This document shows positions 1 to 8,089 of a stretch of 37,940 nucleotides of DNA, in pieces (positions within the stretch are counted from its first letter, which is position 1; the number at the start of each line of letters is the position of its first letter). Made by a program: the position numbers and the translations under genes. The DNA is from an uncultured Alphaproteobacteria bacterium (lineage in GTDB: Bacteria; Pseudomonadota; Alphaproteobacteria; Caulobacterales; Aquidulcibacteraceae): assembly GCA_902826245.1 (NCBI GenBank), contig CADEEA010000029.1, forward strand, positions 1 to 37,940. The letters are read 5' to 3'. The notes under the pieces are model-generated. The model did no database searches. It saw only the letters and a program-made list of their open reading frames with translations, and was not told the DNA's origin.

Positions 1-1149
1 AATTATGTGCGCATGGACAAGAACCGCTTCATCGCCGACGACCGCGGCCGCATCCTCACCGCGTTCATGGAGAATTTCTTCGCCAAATATGTCGAATACG
101 ATTTCACCGCCGACCTGGAAGAAAAACTCGACGAAGTCTCCGCCGGCAATCTGGAATGGAAGGCGCTGATGCGCGAATTCTGGAAAGACTTCAACGGCGC
201 CATCGGCGACATCGCCGAACTGCGCATCGGCGACGTGATCGAAAAGCTCAACGACGTGATGGGCGATCACATCTTCCCCGCGCGTGAGGATGGCTCCGAT
301 CCGCGCACGTGTTCGCTGTGCGGCGCGGGGCGGCTGTCGCTGCGGCTCGGCAAGTACGGCGCGTTCGTCGCCTGCTCGAACTACAACGCCGATCCCCCGT
401 GCAAATTCACGCGGCCTTTGGCCGGCGGCGAGGAACAGGAGGGCGCGATCCCATCTGACGGGCTCCCTCTCGGCGATGGCCCCACGGGCCCGGTGACGTT
501 AAAAAACGGCCGCTTCGGCATTTATGTTGAAATGCCGAACGGCGAGGACAAACCCAAGCGCGCGAGCTTGCCCAAGAATTGGCCGCCGGATTCGATCACT
601 CTGGAACGCGCGCTCGCTCTGCTCTCGCTGCCGCGCCAGGTCGGCATGCATCCAAGCGAAAACGAGATGATCCTCGCCGGCCTCGGCCGTTACGGGCCCT
701 ATCTGCAGATGGGCAAGATGTACGCGAACCTGCCCAGCATCGAAGACGTGCTCGAAATCCAGATGAACCGCGCCGTGGCGGTGATCGACGAAAAGAAAGC
801 AGGCGGCGGCAAAGGCCGCTTCGGCCGCGCCGCGCCCGCGCCGCTGAAGGAACTCGGCGAAAGCCCGGTCACCGGCAAACCCGTGCGCGTCCTCTCAGGC
901 CGCTACGGCCCCTATATCAATGACGGTGAAATCAACGCCAACGTGCCGCGGGATAAGAAGCCGGAGGATGTGACGCTGGATGAAGCGCTGTCGCTGCTGG
1001 CGGCGCGGTTGGAAGCGGGCGGGGGCAAGAAAAAGGCGAAACGCGCGCCGGTGAAGAAGGAAGCGACTAAGCCGAAGGCCGCCGCGAAGAAAACGCCAGC
1101 GCCGAGGAAAGCGCCCGCGAAGAAAGCCCCGCGCAAAGCGGCAGGCTAG
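1..1149 (+). CDS. topA: DNA topoisomerase I, C-terminal part (5' end outside window)
   Basis: This is the 3' part of a type IA topoisomerase, which relaxes negative supercoils through a tyrosine-linked strand break. The frame is open from base 1 and the catalytic core lies upstream of the window. The first visible residues (NYVRMDKNRF, then ENFFAKYVEYDF) match the end of the conserved core. A C4 zinc-ribbon follows (CSLCGAG and, after about 20 residues, C-x7-C around residues 101-131). Then come three glycine-rich topoisomerase C-terminal repeats: GRFGIYVEM, GRYGPYLQMG and GRYGPYINDG. The last ~45 residues are a Lys/Ala/Pro-rich basic tail typical of alphaproteobacterial TopA and probably bind DNA. 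The stop codon lies directly before a palindromic repeat. Identity is clear; only the N-terminus is missing. Confidence 0.95.
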   Translation, partial: NYVRMDKNRFIADDRGRILTAFMENFFAKYVEYDFTADLEEKLDEVSAGNLEWKALMREFWKDFNGAIGDIAELRIGDVIEKLNDVMGDHIFPAREDGSDPRTCSLCGAGRLSLRLGKYGAFVACSNYNADPPCKFTRPLAGGEEQEGAIPSDGLPLGDGPTGPVTLKNGRFGIYVEMPNGEDKPKRASLPKNWPPDSITLERALALLSLPRQVGMHPSENEMILAGLGRYGPYLQMGKMYANLPSIEDVLEIQMNRAVAVIDEKKAGGGKGRFGRAAPAPLKELGESPVTGKPVRVLSGRYGPYINDGEINANVPRDKKPEDVTLDEALSLLAARLEAGGGKKKAKRAPVKKEATKPKAAAKKTPAPRKAPAKKAPRKAAG

Positions 1150-1321
1150 CGTCCCTTCTCCCTTTGAAGGGAGAAGGTGTCATGAGCGCAGCAAGTGACG
1201 GATGAGGGGAACGCCAAACTATCAAGCACGCGCGCAATCACTCTTGCGTTTGCCTGCACGAACGCACCCCCCTCATCCGGCCCTTCGGGCCACCTTCTCC
1301 CCTCAAGGGGAGAAGGGACGT
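1150..1321. repeat. Composite palindromic repeat, left copy (topA/DUF559 gap)
   Basis: The left arm starts CCCTTCTCCCTTTGAAGGGA at 1153 and runs to GGATGAGGGGAACGCC. The right arm (1269-1320) carries the inverted counterpart, CCCCTCATCCGGCCC followed by CACCTTCTCCCCTC and AAGGGGAGAAGGG. Each arm also contains a small hairpin of its own. A second copy lies at 1698-1857; the two right arms are identical over 52 bases. The whole unit can fold into a long stem, so it may also end topA transcription. Confidence 0.85.
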
Positions 1322-1343
1322 CAATTCACCACGCGCAGAGTGA

Positions 1344-1697
1344 GTGATGAAGCGCAATCCGAAAACCGTGCGCCATGCGCAGGAGCGGCGAAAGGACCAG
1401 ACCAGCGCGGAGGAGAAACTCTGGTTGTTGTTGCGCAATCGGCGTCTCATCCGGCGCAAGTTCCGACGCGAGCACAGGGTCGGCATCTATTCCGTCGATT
1501 TCGCCTGCCCCGCAGTGAAGCTCGTGGTAGAAGTGGACGGTCCCTCGCATGAGGATTCCGAGCAACGTGATTTCGATGAGCAACGAACCGAGTATCTGCA
1601 GAAGTCCGGTTGGCGCGTTATGCGCGTCTCCAACCACGACATCTATCAAGCACTCGGCGAAGTGGAAGCCCGCATCATCGCTGCACTCGGTGATTAG
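1344..1697 (+). CDS. DUF559 family endonuclease-like protein
   Basis: A 117-residue protein of the DUF559 family, which is related to Vsr-type very-short-patch endonucleases of the PD-(D/E)XK fold. Visible features are an N-terminal basic stretch (KRNPKTVRHAQERRKDQTSA), EEKLWLLLRNR, then the core: VDFAC about residue 50, VVEVDGPSH about residue 62, and WRVMRVSN near the C-terminus. The acidic pair in VDF and EVD is where the metal-binding site is expected. Members occur as small stand-alone proteins in many alphaproteobacteria; their role is not established. The start is GTG at 1344 or ATG at 1347. The gene is bracketed by two copies of the same palindromic repeat, ending one base before the right copy. 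Confidence 0.8.
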   Translation: MMKRNPKTVRHAQERRKDQTSAEEKLWLLLRNRRLIRRKFRREHRVGIYSVDFACPAVKLVVEVDGPSHEDSEQRDFDEQRTEYLQKSGWRVMRVSNHDIYQALGEVEARIIAALGD

Positions 1698-1857
1698 CCT
1701 CCCTTCTCCCCTTGAGGGGAGAAGGTGGCGGCGAAGCCGACGGATGAGGGGAACGCCGAGCTATCAGAAAATGGCGCCGCGCAACTTTCTCCGAACATCG
1801 CGTTCCCCTCATCCGGCCCTTCGGGCCACCTTCTCCCCTCAAGGGGAGAAGGGACGC
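1698..1857. repeat. Composite palindromic repeat, right copy (DUF559/rnr gap)
   Basis: This is a second copy of the element at 1150-1321. The left arm begins CCCTTCTCCCCTTGAGGGGA at 1701 and ends at GGATGAGGGGAACGCCGA. The right arm at 1805-1856 is identical over 52 bases to 1269-1320. GGGGAACGC on the left and GCGTTCCCC on the right extend the stem. The central parts of the two copies differ, but both continue as GAACGCC followed by a CTATCA motif. The right arm ends nine bases before the rnr start codon. Confidence 0.85.
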
Positions 1858-1865
1858 CTGTCGGC

Positions 1866-4130
1866 ATGACCAAGCCCCCTGCCCCCCTCACCCGCGAGCT
1901 TGTGCTAGCCGCGCTCGCGAAATCCGGCGGCTCCGCGCAGAAGCGCGACATCGCGCGCGAACTCGGCATTGGCCCGGATCAGAAGAAAGAACTGCGCCAG
2001 ATCTTGCGCGCGCTGGAGGAAGAAGGCGCACTCGGGCGCACCGGACGCAAGCGTTATGCTGACACGCATGCGCTGCCGGCTTCTGGCGCGATGGATATTA
2101 TCGACCGCGATGCTGACGGGGAATTGATCGCGCGCATGCGCGGGCCGGACGGCTTGTTCGGCCCCGGCGTGCGGCTCGCGCCTGGCGAGGCGCGCGGGCA
2201 GAAGGGCGAAGCCGCCATAGGCGTCGGCGACCGCGTGCTCGCGCGCATCGCCCGCACCGAGGACGGCATGGAAGCGCGCGTCGTCAAGCGACTCGGCCAA
2301 AGCGCGCACCGCATCCTTGGCGTGTTCCGCGCCATGAAGGACGAGCGCGGGCGCGGTTACGGCGGCGGCCGCGTCACCCCTGCCGACCGCAAGGCGCGCT
2401 ACGATCTGATCGTCGAAGCCGGCAATGTTGGCGACGCGAGAGACGGCGATCTGGTGCTGGTCGAGATCGATGCGCGTCACGCCGAACGCGCGCATGGACC
2501 CAAGCGCGGGCTGATCAAGGAAATCGTCGGCAAGGAAAGCGATCCGCGCGCGGCCTCAATCCTCGCCATGCACACGCACGGCATTCTGCCGGGATTCACG
2601 CCAGACGAAGAAGCGCAAGCCAAGGCCGCGAAGCCGGCGCCACTCGCGGGCCGCGTCGATCTGCGCCAATTGCCGCTCATCACCATCGACCCCGAAGACG
2701 CGCGCGATCATGACGACGCGGTGTTCGCGCAACCCGATGGCGATGCGAAAAATCCCGGCGGTTGGCGCGTGTGGGTGGCGATCGCGGATGTGTCGCACTA
2801 CGTGACGCCCGGCTCGGCGCTCGATCGCGGCGCCTGGCGGCGCGGCAATTCCACCTATTTTCCCGACCGCGTCGCGCCGATGCTGCCCGAGACCCTGTCG
2901 GCGGATTTGTGCAGCCTGCGCGAGCACGAGGAGCGCGCGTGCCTGGTGGTGGAAATGGTGTTCGGCGCCGACGGCAAGAAGCGCCGGCATCAATTCTCGC
3001 GCGCGCTGATGCGCTCGGCGGCGAAGCTCTCGTACGAAGCAGCGCAAGCGGCGATCGATGGAGAGCCGAACGAGAAGACCGCCCCGCTGCTGGAGACAAT
3101 CCTGAAGCCGCTCTGGGCGGCCTATGCGTGCGTATGGAAGGCGCGCGGAGAGCGACAACCTCTCGAGATCGATGCGCCCGAGCACAAGATCATCTTTAAG
3201 GACGGCAAGGTTGCAGGTGTGATGCGGCGCGAGCGCTTCGATGCGCATAAGCTGATCGAAGAATTCATGATCCAGGCCAATGTCTGCGCGGCGGAGACGT
3301 TAGAGCTGAAGGGCCGGCCGCAAATCTACCGCATCCATGATCGGCCCAGCGACGAGAAAATCGCAGCACTCACTGATTTTCTCCCCACTGTCGACATGGC
3401 CTGGGCCAAAGGCCAGAGCGTCACCGCCGCGCGTTTCAATCGCATCCTGTACTTGGCAGAGAAGTCCACCAACAAGGACATCATCAACGAAGTGGTGCTG
3501 CGCACGCAGTCGCAGGCGGTGTACTCACCCGACAATATCGGGCATTTCGGCCTCAATCTCTCCCGCTATTCTCACTTCACCTCGCCCATCCGCCGCTATG
3601 CCGACGTCACCATCCACCGCGCACTGATTCGCGCGCTGAAGCTCGGCGAGGACGGCGCGACCGACAAGGACGAGCAGCGCCTCACTGAAACCGCCCAGCA
3701 CATCTCCGAGACCGAGCGCAAGAGCATGGCCGCCGAGCGCGACGCCACTTCGCGCTACATCGCCTCGTTCCTGGCAGACCGCATCGGCGCCACGTTCGAA
3801 GGCCGCGTCACCGGCGTCACCCGTTTCGGACTCTTCATCCGCCTTGACGAAACCCAAGCCGATGGCCTCGCGCCGATCCGCTCGTTGGGCGCCGGCTTCT
3901 GGAACCACGACGAAACCGCACACGCGCTGGTCAACGCCGAGAGCGGCGCGCGCTTCCCGCTCGGCATGCGTGTCGAGGTGCGCCTGGAGGAAGCAACGCC
4001 GATTAGCGGAGGCTTGCTGTTCTCAGTGCTCACCGACGCCGAACCACCCGCGCCGGGGTGGCGCGTCAAGTCGCGCGGGCGCGTGATAGGCCGCGATTTC
4101 GGCAAGCATCGCGGGAAGCGGCGGCGCTAG
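1866..4130 (+). CDS. rnr: Ribonuclease R (RNB-family 3'-5' exoribonuclease)
   Basis: A 754-residue processive exoribonuclease that degrades structured RNA in the cytoplasm. Domain order: an N-terminal winged helix (LTRELVLAALAKSGGSAQKRDIARELG), cold-shock/OB regions, the RNB catalytic domain with the acidic active site in TIDPEDARDHDDAVFA (about residues 275-290), and a C-terminal S1 domain (FEGRVTGVTRFGLFIRLDE). A basic tail (KSRGRVIGRDFGKHRGKRRR) follows, as in RNase R rather than RNase II. RNB signatures SRYSHFTSPIRRYADV and HRAL are present. The start was placed at ATG 1866 because residues upstream in the same frame are only translated repeat. GGGGAGAAGGGA, at the end of that repeat, is the nearest purine-rich stretch. 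Confidence 0.95.
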   Translation: MTKPPAPLTRELVLAALAKSGGSAQKRDIARELGIGPDQKKELRQILRALEEEGALGRTGRKRYADTHALPASGAMDIIDRDADGELIARMRGPDGLFGPGVRLAPGEARGQKGEAAIGVGDRVLARIARTEDGMEARVVKRLGQSAHRILGVFRAMKDERGRGYGGGRVTPADRKARYDLIVEAGNVGDARDGDLVLVEIDARHAERAHGPKRGLIKEIVGKESDPRAASILAMHTHGILPGFTPDEEAQAKAAKPAPLAGRVDLRQLPLITIDPEDARDHDDAVFAQPDGDAKNPGGWRVWVAIADVSHYVTPGSALDRGAWRRGNSTYFPDRVAPMLPETLSADLCSLREHEERACLVVEMVFGADGKKRRHQFSRALMRSAAKLSYEAAQAAIDGEPNEKTAPLLETILKPLWAAYACVWKARGERQPLEIDAPEHKIIFKDGKVAGVMRRERFDAHKLIEEFMIQANVCAAETLELKGRPQIYRIHDRPSDEKIAALTDFLPTVDMAWAKGQSVTAARFNRILYLAEKSTNKDIINEVVLRTQSQAVYSPDNIGHFGLNLSRYSHFTSPIRRYADVTIHRALIRALKLGEDGATDKDEQRLTETAQHISETERKSMAAERDATSRYIASFLADRIGATFEGRVTGVTRFGLFIRLDETQADGLAPIRSLGAGFWNHDETAHALVNAESGARFPLGMRVEVRLEEATPISGGLLFSVLTDAEPPAPGWRVKSRGRVIGRDFGKHRGKRRR

Positions 4131-4150
4131 CGCACCTCTGGAGAGCTCGG

Positions 4151-4187
4151 CGCCAGCGCTTGCCATCGCTGGCGCATCGCGCCAGCG
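4151..4187. repeat. Hairpin with alternating CGCCAGCG / CGCTGGCG arms
   Basis: CGCCAGCG at 4151-4158 pairs with CGCTGGCG at 4167-4174, which can instead pair with a second CGCCAGCG at 4180-4187. Related GCCAGCG/CGCTGGC arms occur at 36099-36117 and around 5492-5616. It lies between rnr and the permease gene and ends eight bases before the permease ATG, so it may act as an rnr terminator or as a leader structure. Confidence 0.6.
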
Positions 4188-4194
4188 TGCCAAC

Positions 4195-5487
4195 ATGAAC
4201 TCATCCCCCGCCCCCACACCCCTCGGCTTCTGGTCCTGCTGGGCCCTGACCGTTGGCTGCATGATCGGGTCGGGCGTGTTTACGCTGCCGGCGGTGCTTG
4301 CGCCCTACGGCCTCATGAGTTTCGGCGGTTGGCTGATCGCGGGCGCGGGTTCGATCATGCTGGCGCTGGTGTTCGGTCAGCTCGCCTCGCGCACCGCACG
4401 CAGCGGCGGCCCCTACACCTACGCCCAGGAAGCCTTCGGCGAATTCACCAGCTTCGTCATAGCCTGGGGCTATTGGTGCTCCTATTGGATAGCGATCCCC
4501 GCCATCGCCATCGCGTTCGCCGGCTATCTACCGGAATTTTTTCCGGCACTTGCCGGCAATTCCGTGGGCCAGGCGCTTGCCGCGCTGGCGCTGATTTGGG
4601 TTCTAACGCTCATCAACATACGCGGCCTGCGTGAGGCCGGCTTCATTCAGATCCTGATGACGGCGCTGAAGATCGTGCCGCTTGTCGTGATCGCGGGCCT
4701 CGGAATCGCCGCGGGCGACCCGGCCAACCTGCCCGTGCTGAACCCGAATAATTCGTCGATCCTCACAGCGCTTTCAGCCACAGCTCTGCTGACCTTATGG
4801 GCGTTCACCGGATTCGAAGCCGGCGCGATGCCAGCGGCGAACGTCAAGAACCCGGAACGCGTCATCCCCCGCGCCATCGTAATCGGCATGGTCACCGTTA
4901 CGTTGATCTATCTCAGCGCCACTGCCGCAGTGATGCTGTTGGTGCCCGCCGAGCAGCTGGCGCAATCGACGGCGCCGTTCGCTGACGCTGCGCGCGCGTT
5001 TGGCGCTTGGGGGCCGCGCCTCGTCGCCGCCGGCGCGCTCATCGCCACCGCCGGCGCGCTCAACGGCATCATATTCGTGTGCGGGCAAATGCCGATGGCG
5101 GTGGCGCTCGATAAGCTCGCCCCAAGCGTGCTGGCGCGCACCAATAAAGGCGGTGCGCCCTATGTGGCGCTGCTCGCCTCCTCAATGCTGGGCTCGCTGC
5201 TGCTGGCGCTGAATTACTCGCGCGGAACCATCAAGGCGTTCGAATTCCTGGTGATGATGAGCACGCTGACTATCCTGCTGCCCTATCTCGTCAGCGCTTT
5301 GGCGGAACTGCGCCATTCGTGGAACCGCTCGAAATCCTGGGCGTTGGCGGCGCTGCTGGCCGGCTATTACGTCATGTTCGCCATACTTGGATCGGGCGCT
5401 GAGGTGATTGTCTGGGGCGGCGTGTTGATGGCGTTGGGAGTGCCGGTGTTTATCTTGGGGCGGCAGCTGCGTCGCAAAACGCCGTAA
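4195..5487 (+). CDS. APC-superfamily amino-acid permease/antiporter
   Basis: A 430-residue inner-membrane transporter with about 12 hydrophobic segments. The first helix carries GCMIGSGVFTLPAVLAPYG, the substrate-binding GSG loop seen in the arginine:agmatine antiporter AdiC and related APA transporters. GGPYTYAQEAFG follows after helix 2, and LWAFTGFEAG is the helix-6 signature containing the gating aromatic residue. The closest functional class I recognise is the basic amino acid/polyamine antiporter group, but the substrate cannot be read from sequence. No decarboxylase gene is next to it. It stands alone between rnr and a convergent gene. Confidence 0.85.
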   Translation: MNSSPAPTPLGFWSCWALTVGCMIGSGVFTLPAVLAPYGLMSFGGWLIAGAGSIMLALVFGQLASRTARSGGPYTYAQEAFGEFTSFVIAWGYWCSYWIAIPAIAIAFAGYLPEFFPALAGNSVGQALAALALIWVLTLINIRGLREAGFIQILMTALKIVPLVVIAGLGIAAGDPANLPVLNPNNSSILTALSATALLTLWAFTGFEAGAMPAANVKNPERVIPRAIVIGMVTVTLIYLSATAAVMLLVPAEQLAQSTAPFADAARAFGAWGPRLVAAGALIATAGALNGIIFVCGQMPMAVALDKLAPSVLARTNKGGAPYVALLASSMLGSLLLALNYSRGTIKAFEFLVMMSTLTILLPYLVSALAELRHSWNRSKSWALAALLAGYYVMFAILGSGAEVIVWGGVLMALGVPVFILGRQLRRKTP

Positions 5488-5491
5488 ATAT

Positions 5492-5616
5492 GGACCGCCG
5501 GCGCCCTCGCCGGTAGGTGCGGCCCTCGACAAGCTCAGGCTGACAGAAAATGGCGTCACGCTGAGCCTGTCGAAGCGCGACGCCGAACGCCAATGCCGGC
5601 GAGAGCGCTGGCGGCC
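5492..5616. repeat. Nested palindromic repeats between convergent genes
   Basis: The inner element (5524-5575) has left arm TCGACAAGCTCAGGCTGAC and right arm GTCACGCTGAGCCTGTCGA. It sits inside an outer, imperfect inverted repeat: GACCGCCGGCGCCCTCGCCGG near 5493 against CCGGCGAGAGCGCTGGCGGCC near 5596. The inner family recurs at 30552-30622. The permease and acyltransferase genes converge here, so the structure may terminate both. Confidence 0.7.
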
Positions 5617-5620
5617 CATG

Positions 5621-6772
5621 TTACTCCTCGCGCTTGAACGGCGTGTGCTCGCTGAGCGCTTCCGCCTCATGCACGACGGCGGGCGTCTCGGCTTCGAGGT
5701 ATCGCGCAACGGCGTCGTGCAGAGCGGGTTCGGCGATCCAGTGTGCGGAATAGGTTGGCACGGGCGTGTAGCCGCGCGCGAGCTTGTGCTCGCCCTGGGC
5801 GCCTGCCTCCACCCGCGGCAATCCCAGCTCAATCGCGAGTTCAATTGCTTGATAATAGCACAACTCGAAATGCAAAAACGGCACATCAACGACGCGACCC
5901 CAATAGCGGCCATAAAGCGCCTCGCCGCCAACCAAGTTTAGCGCCGAAGCGATCGGCCTGCCTTCCATCTCCGCCAGGAACAACACGCACGCGTCGCCCA
6001 TGCGCTCACCCAGTCGCGCGAAGAAGTCGCGGTTCAGATACGGGGAGCCCCATTTGCGCGAGCCTGTGTCCATGTAGCACTGGAAAAAGAAATCCCAATC
6101 GCTGGCTTTGATTTCATCGCCGCGAAGCCGCTTGATGTTCAGCCCGGCGCAAGCGCGCGTGCGTTCACGGCGGATGACTTTCCGCTTCTGCGAGGAGAGA
6201 TCGCGGAGAAAGTCCCCGAAGCAAGTATAACCGCGGTTGAACCAGTGATATTGTAGACCCAAGCGCGTGAGAAACCCCAATGGCGCAAGCCGTGCACACG
6301 CCTCGCCTTCGGAAAACGTGATATGGGCGGAGGAGGCGCCCGAGCCCCTGGCGAGGCCGATCGCTGCTTGCGCCAACGCACGCTCAACTTCGGCGTCGCG
6401 CGCAAGAATGCGCCGCCCGGGCACGGGCGTGAACGGCACGGCGCATTGCAGTTTCGGATAATATCGCCCGCCAGCGCGGTGAAGGGCCTCAGCCCAGGCA
6501 TGGTCGAACACGTACTCGCCGTAGGAATGATCCTTGAGGTAAAGCGGCATGACGCCAACCGCCGCCCCCGCCTCGCGCGCAATTAGATGCGCAGGCCGCC
6601 AGCCGCTGCGCCCACCGACGCAGCCGCTTTCCTCCAATGCTTGCAGAAAGCTCCACGAGACGAAGGGATCGTGCGGCGCACCACTCGGATTTGCACAACC
6701 ATCCCACGAGGATGGCGTAATGTTCGCAAGTCCGCCATGCACTTCGATAGTAAGGGAATCCGCGCCGTCCAT
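5621..6772 (-). CDS. FemAB-like GNAT acyltransferase (DUF482/COG3146)
   Basis: A 383-residue protein of the FemAB_like family (Pfam PF04339), with a tandem GNAT-like fold. Members are annotated as peptidoglycan biosynthesis or N-acetyltransferase proteins without a proven substrate. Visible family blocks are HDPFVSWSFLQALEESG at the N-terminus, YGEYVFDHAWAEA, YYPKLQCAVPFTPVPGRR, SSAHITF, QYHWFNRGYTCFGDFL, RDLSSQKRKVIRRER, and ALYGRYWG with FLHFELCYYQAIE and GAQGEHKLARGY near the C-terminus. It follows the RidA-like gene on the same strand with a gap of about 50 bases and could be co-transcribed. No signal peptide is visible, so it is probably cytosolic. Confidence 0.85.
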   Translation of the reverse strand: MDGADSLTIEVHGGLANITPSSWDGCANPSGAPHDPFVSWSFLQALEESGCVGGRSGWRPAHLIAREAGAAVGVMPLYLKDHSYGEYVFDHAWAEALHRAGGRYYPKLQCAVPFTPVPGRRILARDAEVERALAQAAIGLARGSGASSAHITFSEGEACARLAPLGFLTRLGLQYHWFNRGYTCFGDFLRDLSSQKRKVIRRERTRACAGLNIKRLRGDEIKASDWDFFFQCYMDTGSRKWGSPYLNRDFFARLGERMGDACVLFLAEMEGRPIASALNLVGGEALYGRYWGRVVDVPFLHFELCYYQAIELAIELGLPRVEAGAQGEHKLARGYTPVPTYSAHWIAEPALHDAVARYLEAETPAVVHEAEALSEHTPFKREE

Positions 6773-6823
6773 ATGTTTTCTTCAGATCCCCGCCCCTCCA
6801 CCAGGGAGAAGCGCGCCGCACAA

Positions 6824-7285
6824 CTACTCAATCTCAAACACGCCATCGACCTCGACCGCGAAATTCAGCGGCAGATTGGCTTGGCCCACCGCCGAGCGGG
6901 CGTGACGGCCGATGTCGCCGAAAACCGCCACCATGACATCGGAGCAGCCATTCATGACTTGTGGTATGGGATCGAAATCGGGCGTTACATTAACGAAGCC
7001 GCCGAGCTTCACCACGCGCTTGACTTTATCAAGATCGCCGCCGCACGCCGCCTTCACCTGCGCCAGGAGGTTGAGCGCGCATAGCCGCGCGGCGGCCTGG
7101 CCCTGCTCCACCTCGATCTCATCGCCCAGTTTGCCCTTGATGCCGCCGGTCGCGTCCACCGAGACTTGCCCCGACACAAACACGAGCCTGCCGACGACGA
7201 CATACGGCACGTAGGAAGCGACCGGCGCCGGCGGCGTCGGCAGCGTGATGTTCAATTCTTGCAAACGCGATTCGATGCGGCCCAT
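6824..7285 (-). CDS. RidA/YjgF-family protein
   Basis: A 153-residue RidA-superfamily protein. The family includes enamine/imine deaminases that remove reactive 2-aminoacrylate, and others of unknown activity. Motifs are VVGRLVFVSGQVS near the N-terminus, GQAAARLCALNLLAQVKAACGGDLDKVKRVVKLGGFVN, and GRHARSAVGQANLPLNFAVEVDGVFEI at the end. The R in GRHARSAVG is where the catalytic arginine of active RidA lies. The length fits the longer YjgF subgroup (about 150 residues) rather than E. coli RidA (128), so the specific activity is uncertain. Two small hairpins (GCTCCC/GGGAGC at 7292-7306 and GCCGC/GCGGC just after) lie in the 88-base gap upstream. Confidence 0.85.
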   Translation of the reverse strand: MGRIESRLQELNITLPTPPAPVASYVPYVVVGRLVFVSGQVSVDATGGIKGKLGDEIEVEQGQAAARLCALNLLAQVKAACGGDLDKVKRVVKLGGFVNVTPDFDPIPQVMNGCSDVMVAVFGDIGRHARSAVGQANLPLNFAVEVDGVFEIE

Positions 7286-7373
7286 GACCCAGCTCCCTGC
7301 GGGAGCATCTTAGCCGCCGAAAGCGGCGCCGTCATCCTAGCCCAACCACACCCCAGAACCATGCCCCAGAACC

Positions 7374-8042
7374 TCATTTGAGGTAGCCGCCGACGAATTG
7401 GCCCGCCTCCTCATCGGACACAATCTCCAGCGCCTCGACCGGCAGAATGCGCGCTTGGATGGACACGAGTTCTGCGACCGGGGCGTTCAGCCATTCTTCC
7501 TGCTCAGCGGCGGTGCGTAACACGACCGGCATTGCTTTGGCGTGAACCGGGCGCACGAGATCGTTGGGTTCGGTAGTGAGGAAGCTGAAGAGCGTGTGCA
7601 CGCCGGACTTTGGTTCCTTTTTGGAGCCGTAATCGCCGGTCCAGACCTGCCAGATGCCGGCGAAATAGGCGATGCCGCGGTCGGGCGGGGCAAACCAGCG
7701 AATGATCTTTGCGCCCTTGGGGGAAGCGTCTTCGTATTCGGAAAACGCCGTGAACGGCGCGAGGCAGCGATGTTCTACGCCAAGCAAGGGCCGCCAATGC
7801 GGACTGTGGATGTTGCGGATATTCGTGACCGGAGCGCCGCCGAATTGCGGAGGACCAGGAAGCCCCCAGCGCATCGAAGTCCATTCCCTGGCGCCGTCTG
7901 CGCGCAGGCGAATAATCGGCGCGATGCTCTTGGGAAAAACTTCCAGCACCGAATTAATGCGCGTCTCGCTCCATTCGGAATAGCCATAGATTTCGGCTTC
8001 AAGATCAGCCTTACGGATGTCGGAGGCATAGCGATTGCACAT
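7374..8042 (-). CDS. yedK: SRAP/YedK family abasic-site-processing protein
   Basis: A 222-residue SOS response-associated peptidase (SRAP) protein. YedK and HMCES form a thiazolidine cross-link with abasic sites in single-stranded DNA through Cys2, after removal of Met1. Cys2 is present (MCNRYAS). Other conserved sites are RWGLPGPP, TNIRNIHSPHWRPLL (the DNA-binding Asn/Arg loop), CLAPFTAFSEYE (where the conserved Glu is expected), FAGIW, and the His in VHAKAMPVVL. It is on the same strand as, and 47 bases downstream of, the SOS mutagenesis cassette, and no LexA box is visible in that gap. It may therefore be expressed as the last gene of the imu operon, which would suit its name. Confidence 0.9.
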   Translation of the reverse strand: MCNRYASDIRKADLEAEIYGYSEWSETRINSVLEVFPKSIAPIIRLRADGAREWTSMRWGLPGPPQFGGAPVTNIRNIHSPHWRPLLGVEHRCLAPFTAFSEYEDASPKGAKIIRWFAPPDRGIAYFAGIWQVWTGDYGSKKEPKSGVHTLFSFLTTEPNDLVRPVHAKAMPVVLRTAAEQEEWLNAPVAELVSIQARILPVEALEIVSDEEAGQFVGGYLK

Positions 8043-8089
8043 GGGGAAGGGAGATTAGGGCGGCGCGGCCCGCTCCGCCATGCCGCCCG

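Noticed and set aside
1725..1865. Longer RNase R N-terminus starting at 1725
   Set aside because: The added 47 residues are the translated palindromic repeat and bear no similarity to RNase R.
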